NCBI RefSeq assembly: GCF_013337045.2
Contig: NZ_CP118259.1
Coordinates: 620,001-684,000, forward strand
Length of the DNA stretch: 64,000 nucleotides
DNA from: Agrobacterium vitis
Lineage (GTDB): Bacteria; Pseudomonadota; Alphaproteobacteria; Rhizobiales; Rhizobiaceae
Direction of reading: 5' to 3'
The notes below the pieces were generated by a model. It had not been told where the DNA came from, did no database searches, and was given only the letters and a program-made list of their open reading frames with translations. A program made the position numbers and the translations under genes. Each line of letters opens with the position of its first letter. Positions within the stretch are counted from its first letter, which is position 1. Positions 44,564 through 52,938 of this stretch are shown piece by piece.

Positions 44564-45160
44564 CTAGGCAAAATCCTTCTCGAAGGCCTCGAGAACCTGT
44601 TCGCAGGTCTTCTTCATGTCCAGCAGGGTAAACCGGATCAGCGGCGAAATTTCAGGAACGCCCAGTGGTTTGAAAACCGCGAAATGACCCTTTGGTGCGT
44701 CGCAGATGAAGATATCGAATAGGTCGTTATAATATTTCTGTTCGTTTTTCTCGCTCAGGTAGCTGACGAACCCGTACCGCTTGAACACCGTGAATGTGGG
44801 TCCAAAATATAGTTTTCCTCTTTTATTGTCGCCAATTTTTGCTTGATAGGGTCGGCTGACGTAATAGGATCCGGTCTCGATGTCGTCGCGGAGTATTTTG
44901 ATCTTCTCGATCAGAAGTTTCATATGCTGTGGCTTGATCCGACGGGAGAAATAGCCGTCGAATTCACCAGAGAGAGTATAGATCAATTTGCCCTTTTTCG
45001 TCGTAGACATATTGAGATAGAAGGAAAAACCCCACTTGCCCCTGAACAGGCAGACCCGTTTGCAGAGCGTCTGCCCCCAGCTGTCAACAAAGGGCTGCAC
45101 CAGGAGATAGACAGCAAAGGATGCCATGAGGAAGAGGATGACTTGCTGAAAGCCTGTCAT
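44564..45160 (-). CDS. Membrane-anchored protein of unknown function
   Basis: The 198-residue product begins with one hydrophobic segment (FQQVILFLMASFAVYLLVQPF) and then a basic, strand-rich region (FRGKWGFSFYLNMSTTKKGKLIYTLSG, RPYQAKIGDNKRGKLYFGPTFTVFKRYGFVSYLSE, PLIRFTLLDMKKTCEQVLEAFEKDF). I do not recognise a family. The DNA is visibly AT-richer than its neighbours, which hints at transfer. It is convergent with the methyltransferase and has its own promoter. Role unknown. Confidence 0.65.
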   Translation of the reverse strand: MTGFQQVILFLMASFAVYLLVQPFVDSWGQTLCKRVCLFRGKWGFSFYLNMSTTKKGKLIYTLSGEFDGYFSRRIKPQHMKLLIEKIKILRDDIETGSYYVSRPYQAKIGDNKRGKLYFGPTFTVFKRYGFVSYLSEKNEQKYYNDLFDIFICDAPKGHFAVFKPLGVPEISPLIRFTLLDMKKTCEQVLEAFEKDFA

Positions 45161-45596
45161 AGAGATTGGATCCGCTTGCTGTTTACGACAGACATTTCTT
45201 CAAATTTGGCTTTTCGATGTCTGAGATAGGGTGGTGTCTCCAGCGGCTTAGCGGCAAAGTCGATACAAACACAAGAAATCTATTTAAGATTGCAATAATG
45301 AATGAAGCAATCTAAAGAAGCGCGTCTGGAAGGCCAAAAGAATGGCATGAGATGGTGCTACCGGCTCGCGGGCATTACAGCTGCGGAACGAAGACACGGT
45401 CCAAGGTTGACATTTGCCCTAAGCAAGCGCTTTAATGGCAACATGATCGACACGCGCACAATCATCTCCTGCACGTATTTTTGGGCCTACCGGTAGCCGG
45501 CGGCCTGACAGATCATTGTGTCAACAGGCCGCCGTCAGGCGGCCTTGTTGTTTGAACGAGCTTCCCTGACGGCGGTATTTCAAGAGGGAAGCAGCC
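45161..45596. other. Gene-free stretch with three-part hairpin
   Basis: About 435 bp without a supported gene; a 64-codon open frame at 45302-45496 has a poor start and no family resemblance. Near its end are three mutually pairable segments: GGCGGCCTG (45499-45507), CAGGCCGCC (45525-45533) and GGCGGCCT (45538-45545). The middle can pair with either the first or the last, giving two alternative hairpins 50 bp before the following acetyltransferase gene. Confidence 0.55.
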
Positions 45597-46085
45597 ATGA
45601 CTGAAGATAGCGACATTACCCTGCCAAGACCAACGATGGTCAGCATTCGCAATGCCCAGCCCGGCGATCTGCCGGAGTTGAACGAGATGATCGCGGCCTT
45701 GGCCGCCCATCACGGCGATGCCTCGGACATGACCCCGCAAACGTTGAAGCGCGACCTGTTCGGCCCCATGCCGTGGATCACAGCACTTGTGGCCGATGGT
45801 GGTGAACAGTTGATCGGCTATGCCATCCTGATGCCGCTTTACAGGGCCAATGAAGGCAAGCGCGGCATGGAAATGCTGCATCTCTATGTGCGTGACGGTC
45901 AGCGGGGCAATGGCATCGGCCATCACCTGATTGCCCGCGCCCGTGACGTGGCGCGTCAGTCCGGTTGCGATTACCTTTCGGTGTCCGCTGCCACCGGCAA
46001 TTTCGCCGCCCATCGCTTCTACGAGCAGATGGATTTCTCCGCCCGGCCTGTGACCGGCATGCGCTACATTCAGGCGCTGGCCTGA
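45597..46085 (+). CDS. GNAT-family acetyltransferase
   Basis: The 162-residue product is a single GNAT domain. It shows an N-terminal strand VSIRNAQPGDLPELNEMI, the acetyl-CoA core MLHLYVRDGQRGNGIGHHLIARARDVAR (motif A, with the R/Q-G-x-G-x pyrophosphate loop) and the C-terminal AATGNFAAHRFYEQMDF. It transfers an acetyl group from acetyl-CoA to an amine; the target is unknown. A possible ribosome-binding site GAGGGAAG lies upstream. A strong hairpin stands just before it, in its leader. The gene is followed by a small unknown protein. Confidence 0.88.
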   Translation: MTEDSDITLPRPTMVSIRNAQPGDLPELNEMIAALAAHHGDASDMTPQTLKRDLFGPMPWITALVADGGEQLIGYAILMPLYRANEGKRGMEMLHLYVRDGQRGNGIGHHLIARARDVARQSGCDYLSVSAATGNFAAHRFYEQMDFSARPVTGMRYIQALA

Positions 46086-46186
46086 CAGCCGTTACCCGAC
46101 ATTCATAGGCCGAAAAGGGCATGCCTGGGGCAAGCCCGGCCTTCTATATTAGACCTTCTTGAAGAAGGTGAAAGTGACGATATCGC

Positions 46187-46459
46187 ATGACTTCGGCAAT
46201 GCTCAAAAAGACGGACCAAACCAGGGTCCAGACACTCGCCATGGAAAATCGGCGGATAGAAAGCGCCATCCGCAGCCTGCTGGATCGGCATTCCGACCCC
46301 GCCCTGCATCGCTGGGTGCGAGAAACCGTGAGGACATTTGAGGCGCGGCTTGCCGGTATTGTCGATCCGTCCGAGCGCGATCAGGCTCGCCATGCGGCGC
46401 TGGTGCTGATCAGGACAACGTTGCAGGAATGGTCGAGAAACCCGGTTTCGCAGCACTAA
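46187..46459 (+). CDS. Small helical protein of unknown function
   Basis: The 90-residue product is charged and mostly helical (QTRVQTLAMENRRIESAIRSLLDRHSDPALHRWVRETVRTFEARLAG, ERDQARHAALVLIRTTLQEWS). No domain is recognised. The start is not certain: the ATG at 46187 has no strong ribosome-binding site, and the ATG at 46199 is a shorter choice. Codon use is like that of neighbouring genes, so it is probably real. Confidence 0.55.
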   Translation: MTSAMLKKTDQTRVQTLAMENRRIESAIRSLLDRHSDPALHRWVRETVRTFEARLAGIVDPSERDQARHAALVLIRTTLQEWSRNPVSQH

Positions 46460-46620
46460 AGCTAAAGCCGCCGCGTAAAAGTGTATCTCGGTTTTCCGAT
46501 AACGACACGCAATTAAACAGAGATCACAAAATGTGCGAGCGGCTATAAAACATCGCGCCCCGTTTTGTTCATCATACGGTTTTTCCTAGTTTTGATGCTG
46601 GTGATAGTTAAGTTAGGACC
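46460..46620. repeat. Possible rhizobial intergenic element
   Basis: The stretch after the small helical gene contains wording familiar from rhizobial intergenic repeats: AAGCCGCCGCGTAAAAGTGT, CGGTTTTCCGATAACGACA and AACAGAGATCACAAAATGTG. It has short internal pairing around the CGGTTTTCCG segment. Assignment is by recognition of wording only. Confidence 0.4.
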
Positions 46621-46692
46621 CTGGAGGCTCGTCCTTTTTCGCCAGTGTGGAATGTGTTTTAAGTGAACGTTCCCCATCAAAGTGAGTGCCCA

Positions 46693-47130
46693 ATGACATC
46701 ATATCTTATGGACCTTCGCGGTTTGATCGGAAACCGCTTAATTTTACTCCCTTCTGTTGCGGGCGTCATTCATGACCATACCGGCAAGTTGCTTTTGCAA
46801 GAGAAGGCATCAGGGGAGGGGTGGAGCCTCCCTTCTGGCGCAATCGAACCCGGCGAAACGCCGCAGGACGCCGTCATCCGGGAGGTAAAGGAAGAGACTG
46901 GCCTCGTCGTCTCCTCAACCGGCATTCTGGGCGTTTTTGGTGGACGTGAGTTTCGGTACGTCTACCCGAATGGCCATCAAGTCGAGTATGTGGTGACGTT
47001 GTTTAAGTGCCGGGTGCATGAAGGCGGGGGCAAGTGGACGGATACTGAGACAAAATCACTTCGATATTTTGCCATCGATGACATGCCGTCCCTCGCGTTG
47101 CCTTATCCTCTTCCGGCTCTGTTCTCGTAG
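46693..47130 (+). CDS. Nudix hydrolase
   Basis: The 145-residue product contains a complete Nudix box, GAIEPGETPQDAVIREVKEETGL, of the form G-x5-E-x7-REVxEExG, in the expected place after the first strands. It hydrolyses a nucleoside diphosphate linked to some other group. The first part GLIGNRLILLPSVAGVIHDHTGKLLLQEKASGEGWSLP and the end YFAIDDMPSLALPYP are standard. The ATG at 46693 is preferred over a GTG at 46663. Substrate unknown. Confidence 0.9.
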   Translation: MTSYLMDLRGLIGNRLILLPSVAGVIHDHTGKLLLQEKASGEGWSLPSGAIEPGETPQDAVIREVKEETGLVVSSTGILGVFGGREFRYVYPNGHQVEYVVTLFKCRVHEGGGKWTDTETKSLRYFAIDDMPSLALPYPLPALFS

Positions 47131-47169
47131 ATAGTGCAGCTTAGCGGAAATCACATTTCCAAACGAATC

Positions 47170-48084
47170 TCACTTCGCCGGAATGGCCTTGAGATAGGCG
47201 GCAATCGCTGCGCGGTCTTCGGCGGGCAGTTCGGCCAGATTTTTCTGTACCTCGACCATCGAGCCGCCGACACTGTCGAAATCGGGGGTGAAGCCGGTTT
47301 CCAGATAGCTGGCGATTTCGTCTTTTGACCATTTGCCCATGCTGTCGGAGCCGGGGGTGATATCGGGGATGCGGCCTTCGCCTTCCGGGTTCGGTCCGCC
47401 GGCCAGCCATTGATCCACCTTCAGCCCGCCGATCACGTTGCGGGGCGTATGACATTCGCCACAATGGCCGGGGCCTTCGACCAGATATTGGCCGCGCTGG
47501 ATTTGCCCATCCGCAGAGGCCAGGGTGACGCGTGGTTTATCGTTTAGAAACAGCAGCTTCCAGCCGGTCAGCGCAAGACGCTGATTGAAGGGAAAGCCAA
47601 GCTCATGCGGCGGCGCGACATTGCCGCTGACGGGCAAGGTTTTCAGATAGCCATAGAGATCGGCCACATCCTGCGGCTTCATCCGCGCATAGGATGTATA
47701 GGGAAAGGCCGGATAAAGATTTTCGCCGGAAGGACCGATGCCACGGGTGACGGCATCGCCAAATTCGGCCAGCGTCCATTGGCCGATCCCGGCTTTCGGG
47801 TCTGGCGAAATATTGGGAACATGAAACGTGCCGAACTGGGTTTTCAGCGCCACGCCGCCAGTCAGCAGCAGGCGCGCGTCGCCGGTTGCACCGGGTGCCG
47901 CATGGCAGCTGGAACAGCCGCCAGCAAAAAACATCCGTTTGCCATTGGTAAGGTCGGGCGCCGTGGTCGCGGCCCAGACGGTGGCGGGCTGGCGGTGCGG
48001 TGCCACGGCAAACACATAGGTGCCGACCAGTGCTACACCCACGACGAGTGCCGCCGCGATGCCGAATTTTGCCGTTCCAGCCAT
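47170..48084 (-). CDS. Dihaem c-type cytochrome
   Basis: The 304-residue protein has an N-terminal hydrophobic segment (FGIAAALVVGVALVGTYVFAV) that acts as export signal or anchor, followed by two cytochrome c domains. The haem sites are FAGGCSSCHAAPG and GHCGECHTPRN, and each domain has a later methionine in a proper position (YARMKP, GGSMVEV). The wording GKRMFFAGGCSSCH, PNISPDPKAGIGQWTLAEFGDAVTRG is like the cytochrome subunit of membrane dehydrogenases of the aldehyde/alcohol or gluconate type. Next to it is a cytochrome c' gene, 70 bp upstream in the same orientation. The start may be ATG 48084 (GGGG six bases upstream) or 48090. Confidence 0.87.
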   Translation of the reverse strand: MAGTAKFGIAAALVVGVALVGTYVFAVAPHRQPATVWAATTAPDLTNGKRMFFAGGCSSCHAAPGATGDARLLLTGGVALKTQFGTFHVPNISPDPKAGIGQWTLAEFGDAVTRGIGPSGENLYPAFPYTSYARMKPQDVADLYGYLKTLPVSGNVAPPHELGFPFNQRLALTGWKLLFLNDKPRVTLASADGQIQRGQYLVEGPGHCGECHTPRNVIGGLKVDQWLAGGPNPEGEGRIPDITPGSDSMGKWSKDEIASYLETGFTPDFDSVGGSMVEVQKNLAELPAEDRAAIAAYLKAIPAK

Positions 48085-48154
48085 GCTCATCCCCAATTTC
48101 TTTATATATCAAACCCGCCCGGGTGGCCCGGACGAGTCTCTACATGGGATGCAA

Positions 48155-48622
48155 TTATTTCTTCAGCCTGAACGTCTGGTGGCAATCGCCACAGGTGCCG
48201 CCAATGCTTTTCAGCGCCGCACCAACGCCAGCCTGATCAGCGGGCAGGGTGGCGAGCTGGGTGGCGGCGGCGGTTTCAAGCGCCTTGGCCTTGGTCTTGA
48301 AGGTGGCCGGGTCTTCCCAGATCTTCGGGCTGGCTTCCGTGTTGAAGCCGGTCTCGGAGCCCTTGGGGAACTGTTCCGGGAAGGCCTTGGCAACCTCTTC
48401 CATCGTGGTCAGCGAGGTCTTGACCACGGCTGCGTCATAGGGCTTTTCGCCCTTGGCGATAGCGGCCAGCTGGCCCATGGCACCGCCGACTTTCTTCATC
48501 ATTCCGGCGCGCACCACCTGCGGCTCATCAGCGGCGCTGACCGCGCTGCTGAGGCCGGCGCCAAGACAGAGGCCAATGGCGGCCATGGTTGCAAGCTTCC
48601 TCATGCCAAGCCCTAGTGTCAT
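48155..48622 (-). CDS. Cytochrome c' (c-prime)
   Basis: The 155-residue product has a signal peptide (MRKLATMAAIGLCLGAGLSSAVSA) and a four-helix-bundle cytochrome c' domain with the single haem site near the C-terminus, TCGDCHQTFRLKK. RAGMMKKVGGAMGQLAAIAKGEKPYD and KIWEDPATFKTKAKALETAA are typical. Such proteins bind NO or act in electron transfer in the periplasm. The ATG at 48622 fits a GAGG about nine bases upstream. It leads a two-gene unit with the dihaem cytochrome, a common arrangement in rhizobia. Whether the pair serves a specific oxidase or dehydrogenase is unknown. Confidence 0.9.
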   Translation of the reverse strand: MTLGLGMRKLATMAAIGLCLGAGLSSAVSAADEPQVVRAGMMKKVGGAMGQLAAIAKGEKPYDAAVVKTSLTTMEEVAKAFPEQFPKGSETGFNTEASPKIWEDPATFKTKAKALETAAATQLATLPADQAGVGAALKSIGGTCGDCHQTFRLKK

Positions 48623-48789
48623 CGTCATTCTCCTCTTGATGGCCGATATCGCGGCGGTTTTCAGTCGTTGCATCGTCTTGAATTTCGGTCAGTGCATTTT
48701 GATGGTAAATCAAAATGCAAATAAAGTCACAAGAGAGTGATGTTTGTGACGGTTAAATATCTGATATAACGATCATATCAGTAAAGCTT

Positions 48790-49674
48790 TCAAAAGCTGT
48801 GCTGCCTGATCGGCAAGAGCCTGTCTTCCTCGCGGCCAAAGCCTTGAAGCCCAAGCGCTTCTGTCTCAAGGGTCAGAATTGAAAAGGCGGTGTCCTCTTC
48901 GCCATCCACCATGCCTTTCAGGGTAATGAAATGGGTATCGTCGATCAGGCCATAGCCGCCACGGTGGTCATGCCCGTTGATATAGGCGATGGCAGCGGGT
49001 GCTGCGGCAATCACGTCAGCCACCTCCTGTGCATTCCACAGGGCATGGTCGGTGAAGGGATGGAGCGGATAATGGCCGAAGACGATGGCCTTTTCCCCTG
49101 CGGCATGCGCTAGCGTCAGGCGGCTCTCCAGCCAGTCGATCTGCGGCTGGCTGATGGCGGCGTTCCAGTCCTGGGCATTGGCCGCATCTTTTGCCTTCAG
49201 CGCGAGGAGCTGGCGCACCGCCACTTCCCTGGCAGGATCGTCGCGCGCCACCGAGAAAGTGGAGATTTCACAGCCATCGGTGAAAATCAGCCTGATACCG
49301 TTGATCACCCGGTCGAAGTAAGGAGCGGGCATGCCCAGCGCGTCGCGCACCATCGGTTTTTGAGCGTCGGAGACCGCGAAATCATGGTTACCGGGCAGGG
49401 CGATCAGCGGATGGCGCAGGCCTTCCAGCACTTTCAGGGCTGGGGCAAAGTTGCGGAAGTCCCGGTCGATCAGGTCGCCCAGCAGCAGCACGGCATCCAG
49501 CGTCTGTTCGTTGAACACGTCGATGGCCGCCTGCATCTTGGCGAGGCTCAAGGCATAATAGCGGTTGGCGGTCAGGTTGGGCGGCAGATCGGCATATTGC
49601 GGATCGGCGATAAGCCCGAGGCGGAGTTGGGGCATGGTTTGCGCGTCACGGTCGGTTGCATCCGCCGTGGACAT
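48790..49674 (-). CDS. Metallophosphoesterase, ADP-ribose/CDP-alcohol diphosphatase type
   Basis: The 294-residue calcineurin-like phosphoesterase has all metal motifs: GLIADPQYAD, AVLLLGDLIDRD, ALPGNHDFAV, IVFGHYPLHP and YINGHDHRGGY. The opening DPQYAD and the spacing NRYYALSLAKMQAAIDVFNEQTLDAV match the ADPRM-like family, which hydrolyses ADP-ribose and CDP-alcohols using Mn. No signal peptide is seen, so it is cytoplasmic. It is divergent from the RimJ-type acetyltransferase gene, 91 bp apart. The assignment to ADPRM substrates is by family resemblance. Confidence 0.87.
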   Translation of the reverse strand: MSTADATDRDAQTMPQLRLGLIADPQYADLPPNLTANRYYALSLAKMQAAIDVFNEQTLDAVLLLGDLIDRDFRNFAPALKVLEGLRHPLIALPGNHDFAVSDAQKPMVRDALGMPAPYFDRVINGIRLIFTDGCEISTFSVARDDPAREVAVRQLLALKAKDAANAQDWNAAISQPQIDWLESRLTLAHAAGEKAIVFGHYPLHPFTDHALWNAQEVADVIAAAPAAIAYINGHDHRGGYGLIDDTHFITLKGMVDGEEDTAFSILTLETEALGLQGFGREEDRLLPIRQHSF

Positions 49675-49765
49675 AGGCCCCGGCTATAACAGCAGCGTGA
49701 CGGCAACAGACTTGCGCTGTGGATGACGGGAGAATACATCGGCGCACTTTCATTGGAGTGCTCTT

Positions 49766-50266
49766 ATGTCATCGATCATAGTCTCCCGCATCTGCCGTGC
49801 CGACGGCCCGGATCTGGTGGCGGCCAATCTGGCCAGTCGCGATTACCATGCGCCCTGGACGGCGCCCTTCACCGATCTCGATGGTTTCGAGGCCTATCTC
49901 AGCCAGACGATCAGCGGTGCCAATATTGGTTTGATTGCCCGAGAGTCAGACAGTCACGGTGTGGTCGGGGTCTTTACCCTGAGTCAGATCGTGCTGGGCA
50001 ATTTCAGAAGCTGCTATCTCGGTTATTACGGCATGGCTGCCTTTGGCGGGCGCGGATTGATGACGGACGCGCTGAACGCGGTCATCGCCCATGCCTTCAC
50101 AGAGGTGGGCCTGAACCGGATCGAGGCCAATATCCAGCCGGAAAACCTGCGTTCGATTGCGCTTGTCGCGCGGTGCGGCTTTGAGAAGGAAGGTTTTTCC
50201 AGGCGCTATCTGAAAATCGGCGGGGAATGGCGCGATCATGAGCGCTGGGCCAAGGTGTCAGGATAA
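49766..50266 (+). CDS. RimJ/RimL-type GNAT acetyltransferase
   Basis: This 166-residue GNAT protein resembles ribosomal-protein alanine acetyltransferases: IGLIARESDSHGVVGVFTLSQIVLGNFRSCYLGYYGMAAFGGRGLMTDALNAVIAHAFTEVGLNRIEANIQPENLRSIALVARCGFEKEGFSRRYLKIGGEWRDHERW. The motif A loop AFGGRGLMT and the final WRDHERW are family markers. A ribosome-binding site GGAG lies seven bases before the start. The target is probably the N-terminus of a protein or a small amine. It stands alone. Confidence 0.92.
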   Translation: MSSIIVSRICRADGPDLVAANLASRDYHAPWTAPFTDLDGFEAYLSQTISGANIGLIARESDSHGVVGVFTLSQIVLGNFRSCYLGYYGMAAFGGRGLMTDALNAVIAHAFTEVGLNRIEANIQPENLRSIALVARCGFEKEGFSRRYLKIGGEWRDHERWAKVSG

Positions 50267-50337
50267 AGCGTGGCATCATAAACAAAGGCGCAGCGGGGAT
50301 GCCGCTGCGCCTTTCATTTGACCTTATGTCAAGCGGA

Positions 50338-50958
50338 TCAAGCGGCCTTCAGGGTCGCGATCGAATCCTTGGCGCCCTTGACGGCAGCGGCCTTGGCTTC
50401 TTCGCCCATGTTGACGCCTTCGGCGATCACGAAGTCCAGATCGGTGATGCCGAGGAAGCTGAAGACGCCCTTCAGATAGGTTTCGGCATGTTCGAGCGGA
50501 GCCGCAGGGCCCTGGCTGTAGATGCCGCCGCGCGAGATGGCAACGATGACGCGCTTGCCGCCGCACAGGCCTTCAGGACCGGCAGCGCCGTATTTGAAGG
50601 TCTTGCCGGCAACGCTGATACGGTCGATCCAGGCCTTGAGCTGGCTCGGAATGCCGAAATTGTAGAAGCCGACGCCAATGACCACCACGTCGGAGGTGAG
50701 GAACTGTTCCAGCACTTCGCCGCCCAGCGCCAGATCGGCCTTGGTGGCTTCGTCATTGCTGGCATCGTAATTGCCCATGGCAGCCGCCAGCGTCAGGCCG
50801 GACAGATGCGGAAGCGGATTGGCGGCCAGATCGCGGTAGGTCACGTCCAGGCCCGGGGTCTTTTCGCCCAGCGTCTTCACAATCGACGCCGAGAGGTCGC
50901 GGCTGACGGAATAGGGGCCAAGCACGCTGGAATCGAGATGCAGAAGTTTCATGGTCAT
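50338..50958 (-). CDS. azoR: FMN-dependent NADH-azoreductase
   Basis: The 206-residue product is an AzoR flavoenzyme with flavodoxin-like fold that reduces azo bonds and quinones using NADH. FMN contacts are in [17 protein letters not shown] (phosphate loop), [23 protein letters not shown] and AISRGGIYS. The C-terminal [18 protein letters not shown] is also characteristic. The first ATG at 50958 follows AAGG; a second lies two codons later. It is divergent from an HxlR-type regulator with about 75 bp between, so the regulator probably controls it in response to quinone or aldehyde stress. Confidence 0.95.
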   Translation of the reverse strand: MTMKLLHLDSSVLGPYSVSRDLSASIVKTLGEKTPGLDVTYRDLAANPLPHLSGLTLAAAMGNYDASNDEATKADLALGGEVLEQFLTSDVVVIGVGFYNFGIPSQLKAWIDRISVAGKTFKYGAAGPEGLCGGKRVIVAISRGGIYSQGPAAPLEHAETYLKGVFSFLGITDLDFVIAEGVNMGEEAKAAAVKGAKDSIATLKAA

Positions 50959-51034
50959 CGACCTTTCCTTGTGGTATAAAATCAATACTGACACACTTAT
51001 GGTAACTGCCAATCGGGCGCAAGGAGGCACAGAC
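50959..51034. promoter_or_regulatory. Shared azoR/hxlR-type regulatory region
   Basis: The 76-bp divergent spacer must hold both promoters. It contains GTGGTATAAAATC (50971-50983) and ATGGTAACTGCC (50999-51010), two copies of a TGGTA element 28 bp apart, possible half-sites for the HxlR-type protein. Confidence 0.45.
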
Positions 51035-51478
51035 TTGGAACTCGGGCACATCAATGTAACCACATCCGAACCGACTGCCGCGCCAGAAGTATCCATGGCG
51101 GCCGTCAACCAGCGCAGCAGCTGCGAGGCTGTTAACAGCGTGCTGACCCGCATCGGCGACAAATGGAGCGTGCTGATTGTCATGATGCTGGCCCAAGGCC
51201 CGCAACGCTTCAACGAATTGAAGCGGCGGATCGGTAGTATTTCCCAGCGCATGCTGACCTTGACCCTGCGTGGGCTGGAGCGCGATGGGCTGGTGAAGCG
51301 CACCGTGTTTCCCACCATTCCGCCCCGGGTGGATTACGAATTGACCGATCTCGGCCAGTCGCTGCGCCAGCCGATCGAGGCGCTTGGCCACTGGGCCTTC
51401 GACAATTACGCATGCATCGCAAAGGCCCGTGACAGTTTTGATAAGGCGGCAAAGAAGCAAGGCGTCAGGAAGCCCTGA
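51035..51478 (+). CDS. HxlR-family transcriptional regulator
   Basis: The 147-residue product is a winged-helix HxlR-type regulator: [82 protein letters not shown] is nearly the full domain, including the Cys that often senses reactive electrophiles (SSCEAV). A TTG at 51035 is taken as start because GGAGG lies seven bases before it; ATG codons at 50999 and 51095 are alternatives. It is divergent from azoR and so probably its regulator. Its last 14 bases overlap the tail of the following convergent acetyltransferase gene. Confidence 0.88.
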   Translation: MELGHINVTTSEPTAAPEVSMAAVNQRSSCEAVNSVLTRIGDKWSVLIVMMLAQGPQRFNELKRRIGSISQRMLTLTLRGLERDGLVKRTVFPTIPPRVDYELTDLGQSLRQPIEALGHWAFDNYACIAKARDSFDKAAKKQGVRKP

Positions 51479-51935
51479 TCTGCTTTGCCATGTTGACGCC
51501 GGTGACACGAAAGCCACCATATTCATAGATATGCCGGGCGCGGTCGTTGTCGGCAGCAACCCGCAGCTTGATTTCGCGGTATCCTTCCTCCGCCAACAGG
51601 GTTTCCAGGGCGGCAAGAGCTTGTTTGCCCTGGCCTGTGCCGCGATGGGCCTGAAAGACATAGAAATCGAGGATGAACACGGATTTTGCCGTTTCGTCGA
51701 AGCGATACCAGAGGTAACCGATCGTCTGCTGCTGCTTGTCAACAATGTTAAGCAACGCATGATCAGGAGTTTTCGGGCCGTGCGGCAGGCTTTGAGCGAT
51801 CTCGTGTTCTGCCCGTTTTAACGCCTCGCCCTCAGTGACATTATAATTGAGGGCGATTTCGGCAGCGTAATCCGCAATGAAATAGTTGAGGTAGTGACTG
51901 TAGTCCTCGTCGGACATCCCTGTGAATTTAATCAT
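51465..51935 (-). CDS. GNAT-family acetyltransferase
   Basis: The 156-residue product is a GNAT protein with N-terminal helices (YSHYLNYFIADYAAEIALNYNVTEGEALKRAEHEIAQSLP) and a core SVFILDFYVFQAHRGTGQGKQALAALETLLAEEGYREIKLRVAADNDRARHIYEYGGFRVTGVNMAK. Motif A has the loop HRGTGQGK. The ATG at 51935 is preceded by AGGGG; the open frame starts further up at 51983 without support. The target is unknown. It is convergent with the HxlR-type gene and upstream of sodB in the same direction after a 90-bp gap. Confidence 0.88.
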   Translation of the reverse strand: MIKFTGMSDEDYSHYLNYFIADYAAEIALNYNVTEGEALKRAEHEIAQSLPHGPKTPDHALLNIVDKQQQTIGYLWYRFDETAKSVFILDFYVFQAHRGTGQGKQALAALETLLAEEGYREIKLRVAADNDRARHIYEYGGFRVTGVNMAKQIRAS

Positions 51936-52027
51936 TTTCCCCTGCGCCGCTTGGGTCTGCTCAATGAAAAAGGCCCGGAGCAACGAGCCGCCGGGCCTTA
52001 TTATCGTCGGTAATCTGGTATCGCCGA

Positions 52028-52630
52028 TTACTTGGTGGCGGCTTCGTAAAGCTCGGCCACATAATCCCAGTTGATCAGGCTATCAACGAAGGCTTCCAGG
52101 TATTTCGGGCGGGCGTTGCGGTAGTCGATATAGTAGGAATGTTCCCAGACATCGACACCGAGGATTGGCGATGCGCCATGGATCAGCGGGTTTTCGCCAT
52201 TCGGGGTCTTGGAAATTTCCAGCTTGCCGTCCTTGACGGAGAGCCAAGCCCAGCCGGAGCCGAACTGGGTGGTGCCAGCGGCGACGAAATCGGCCTTGAA
52301 CTTGTCGTAGCCGCCAAGATCGGAGGCAATTGCTGCTTCCAGCTTGCCAGGCAACTTGGTGCCGCCGCCGTCTTTCTTCATCCAGTTCCAGAAATGCACG
52401 TGGTTGTAATGCTGGCCGGCATTGTTGAACAGACCGGCATTCTTGCCATAGGACTGCTTGACGACTTCCTCCAGCGAAAGCCCTTCAAGACCCGAATCCT
52501 TCAGCAGATTATTGCCGTTGGTGACATAGGCCTGATGATGCTTGTCGTGGTGGAATTCCAGCGTTTCGGCCGACATGAACGGGCCGAGTGCATCGTAAGC
52601 GTAGGGAAGTGCGGGAAGTTCGAAAGCCAT
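52028..52630 (-). CDS. sodB: Iron superoxide dismutase
   Basis: This 200-residue enzyme dismutates superoxide in the cytoplasm. The four metal ligands are in place: His27 (EFHHDKHH), His77 (HYNHVHFWNW), Asp160 and His164 (DVWEHSYYIDY). The QFGSGWAWL segment with Gln at position 122 points to the iron-type rather than manganese-type enzyme. The start at 52630 has GAGGAG seven bases upstream. It is a monocistronic gene. Regulation by iron is likely but no clear IRO is visible in the upstream 300 bp. Confidence 0.96.
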   Translation of the reverse strand: MAFELPALPYAYDALGPFMSAETLEFHHDKHHQAYVTNGNNLLKDSGLEGLSLEEVVKQSYGKNAGLFNNAGQHYNHVHFWNWMKKDGGGTKLPGKLEAAIASDLGGYDKFKADFVAAGTTQFGSGWAWLSVKDGKLEISKTPNGENPLIHGASPILGVDVWEHSYYIDYRNARPKYLEAFVDSLINWDYVAELYEAATK

Positions 52631-52938
52631 GATGAAACTCCTCTGGCATCGCTTAATTGAAATCGCGAGATGACGGGAACATAGGAGGGCGTTGTTAAAG
52701 AGGCAACCTTCCAAATGAGAAATTGTTCCTCATCGCGCTGTTGCGAACGGCCTGAAAATTGCCTGGCCTGTTGCATATGCCTGAAGCCGAAAATGCTTGA
52801 GGAAGAAATGATGCCACAGACATCAAACACGGACACGAGTTGAGATATTTAAAAGTATAATACGAACGATCACTTTCAGCGGCTCTTCGTATGATCCAAA
52901 AACCGGTTCTTACCCCTTGGTCCGATGCCCTATAACGC
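52631..52938. repeat. Intergenic region with repeat family A, copy 3
   Basis: The 308-bp gap before sodB carries TTGAGATATTTAAAAG at 52840-52855, followed by a hairpin AATACGAA (52859-52866) / TTCGTAT (52886-52892). The same order of elements occurs at 7138-7188. The first 200 bp nearest sodB should include its promoter. No gene is seen. Confidence 0.55.

Noticed and set aside
45302..45496. A 64-codon plus-strand open frame
   Set aside because: Poor start, no ribosome-binding site and no family resemblance; it lies in an otherwise gene-free stretch.
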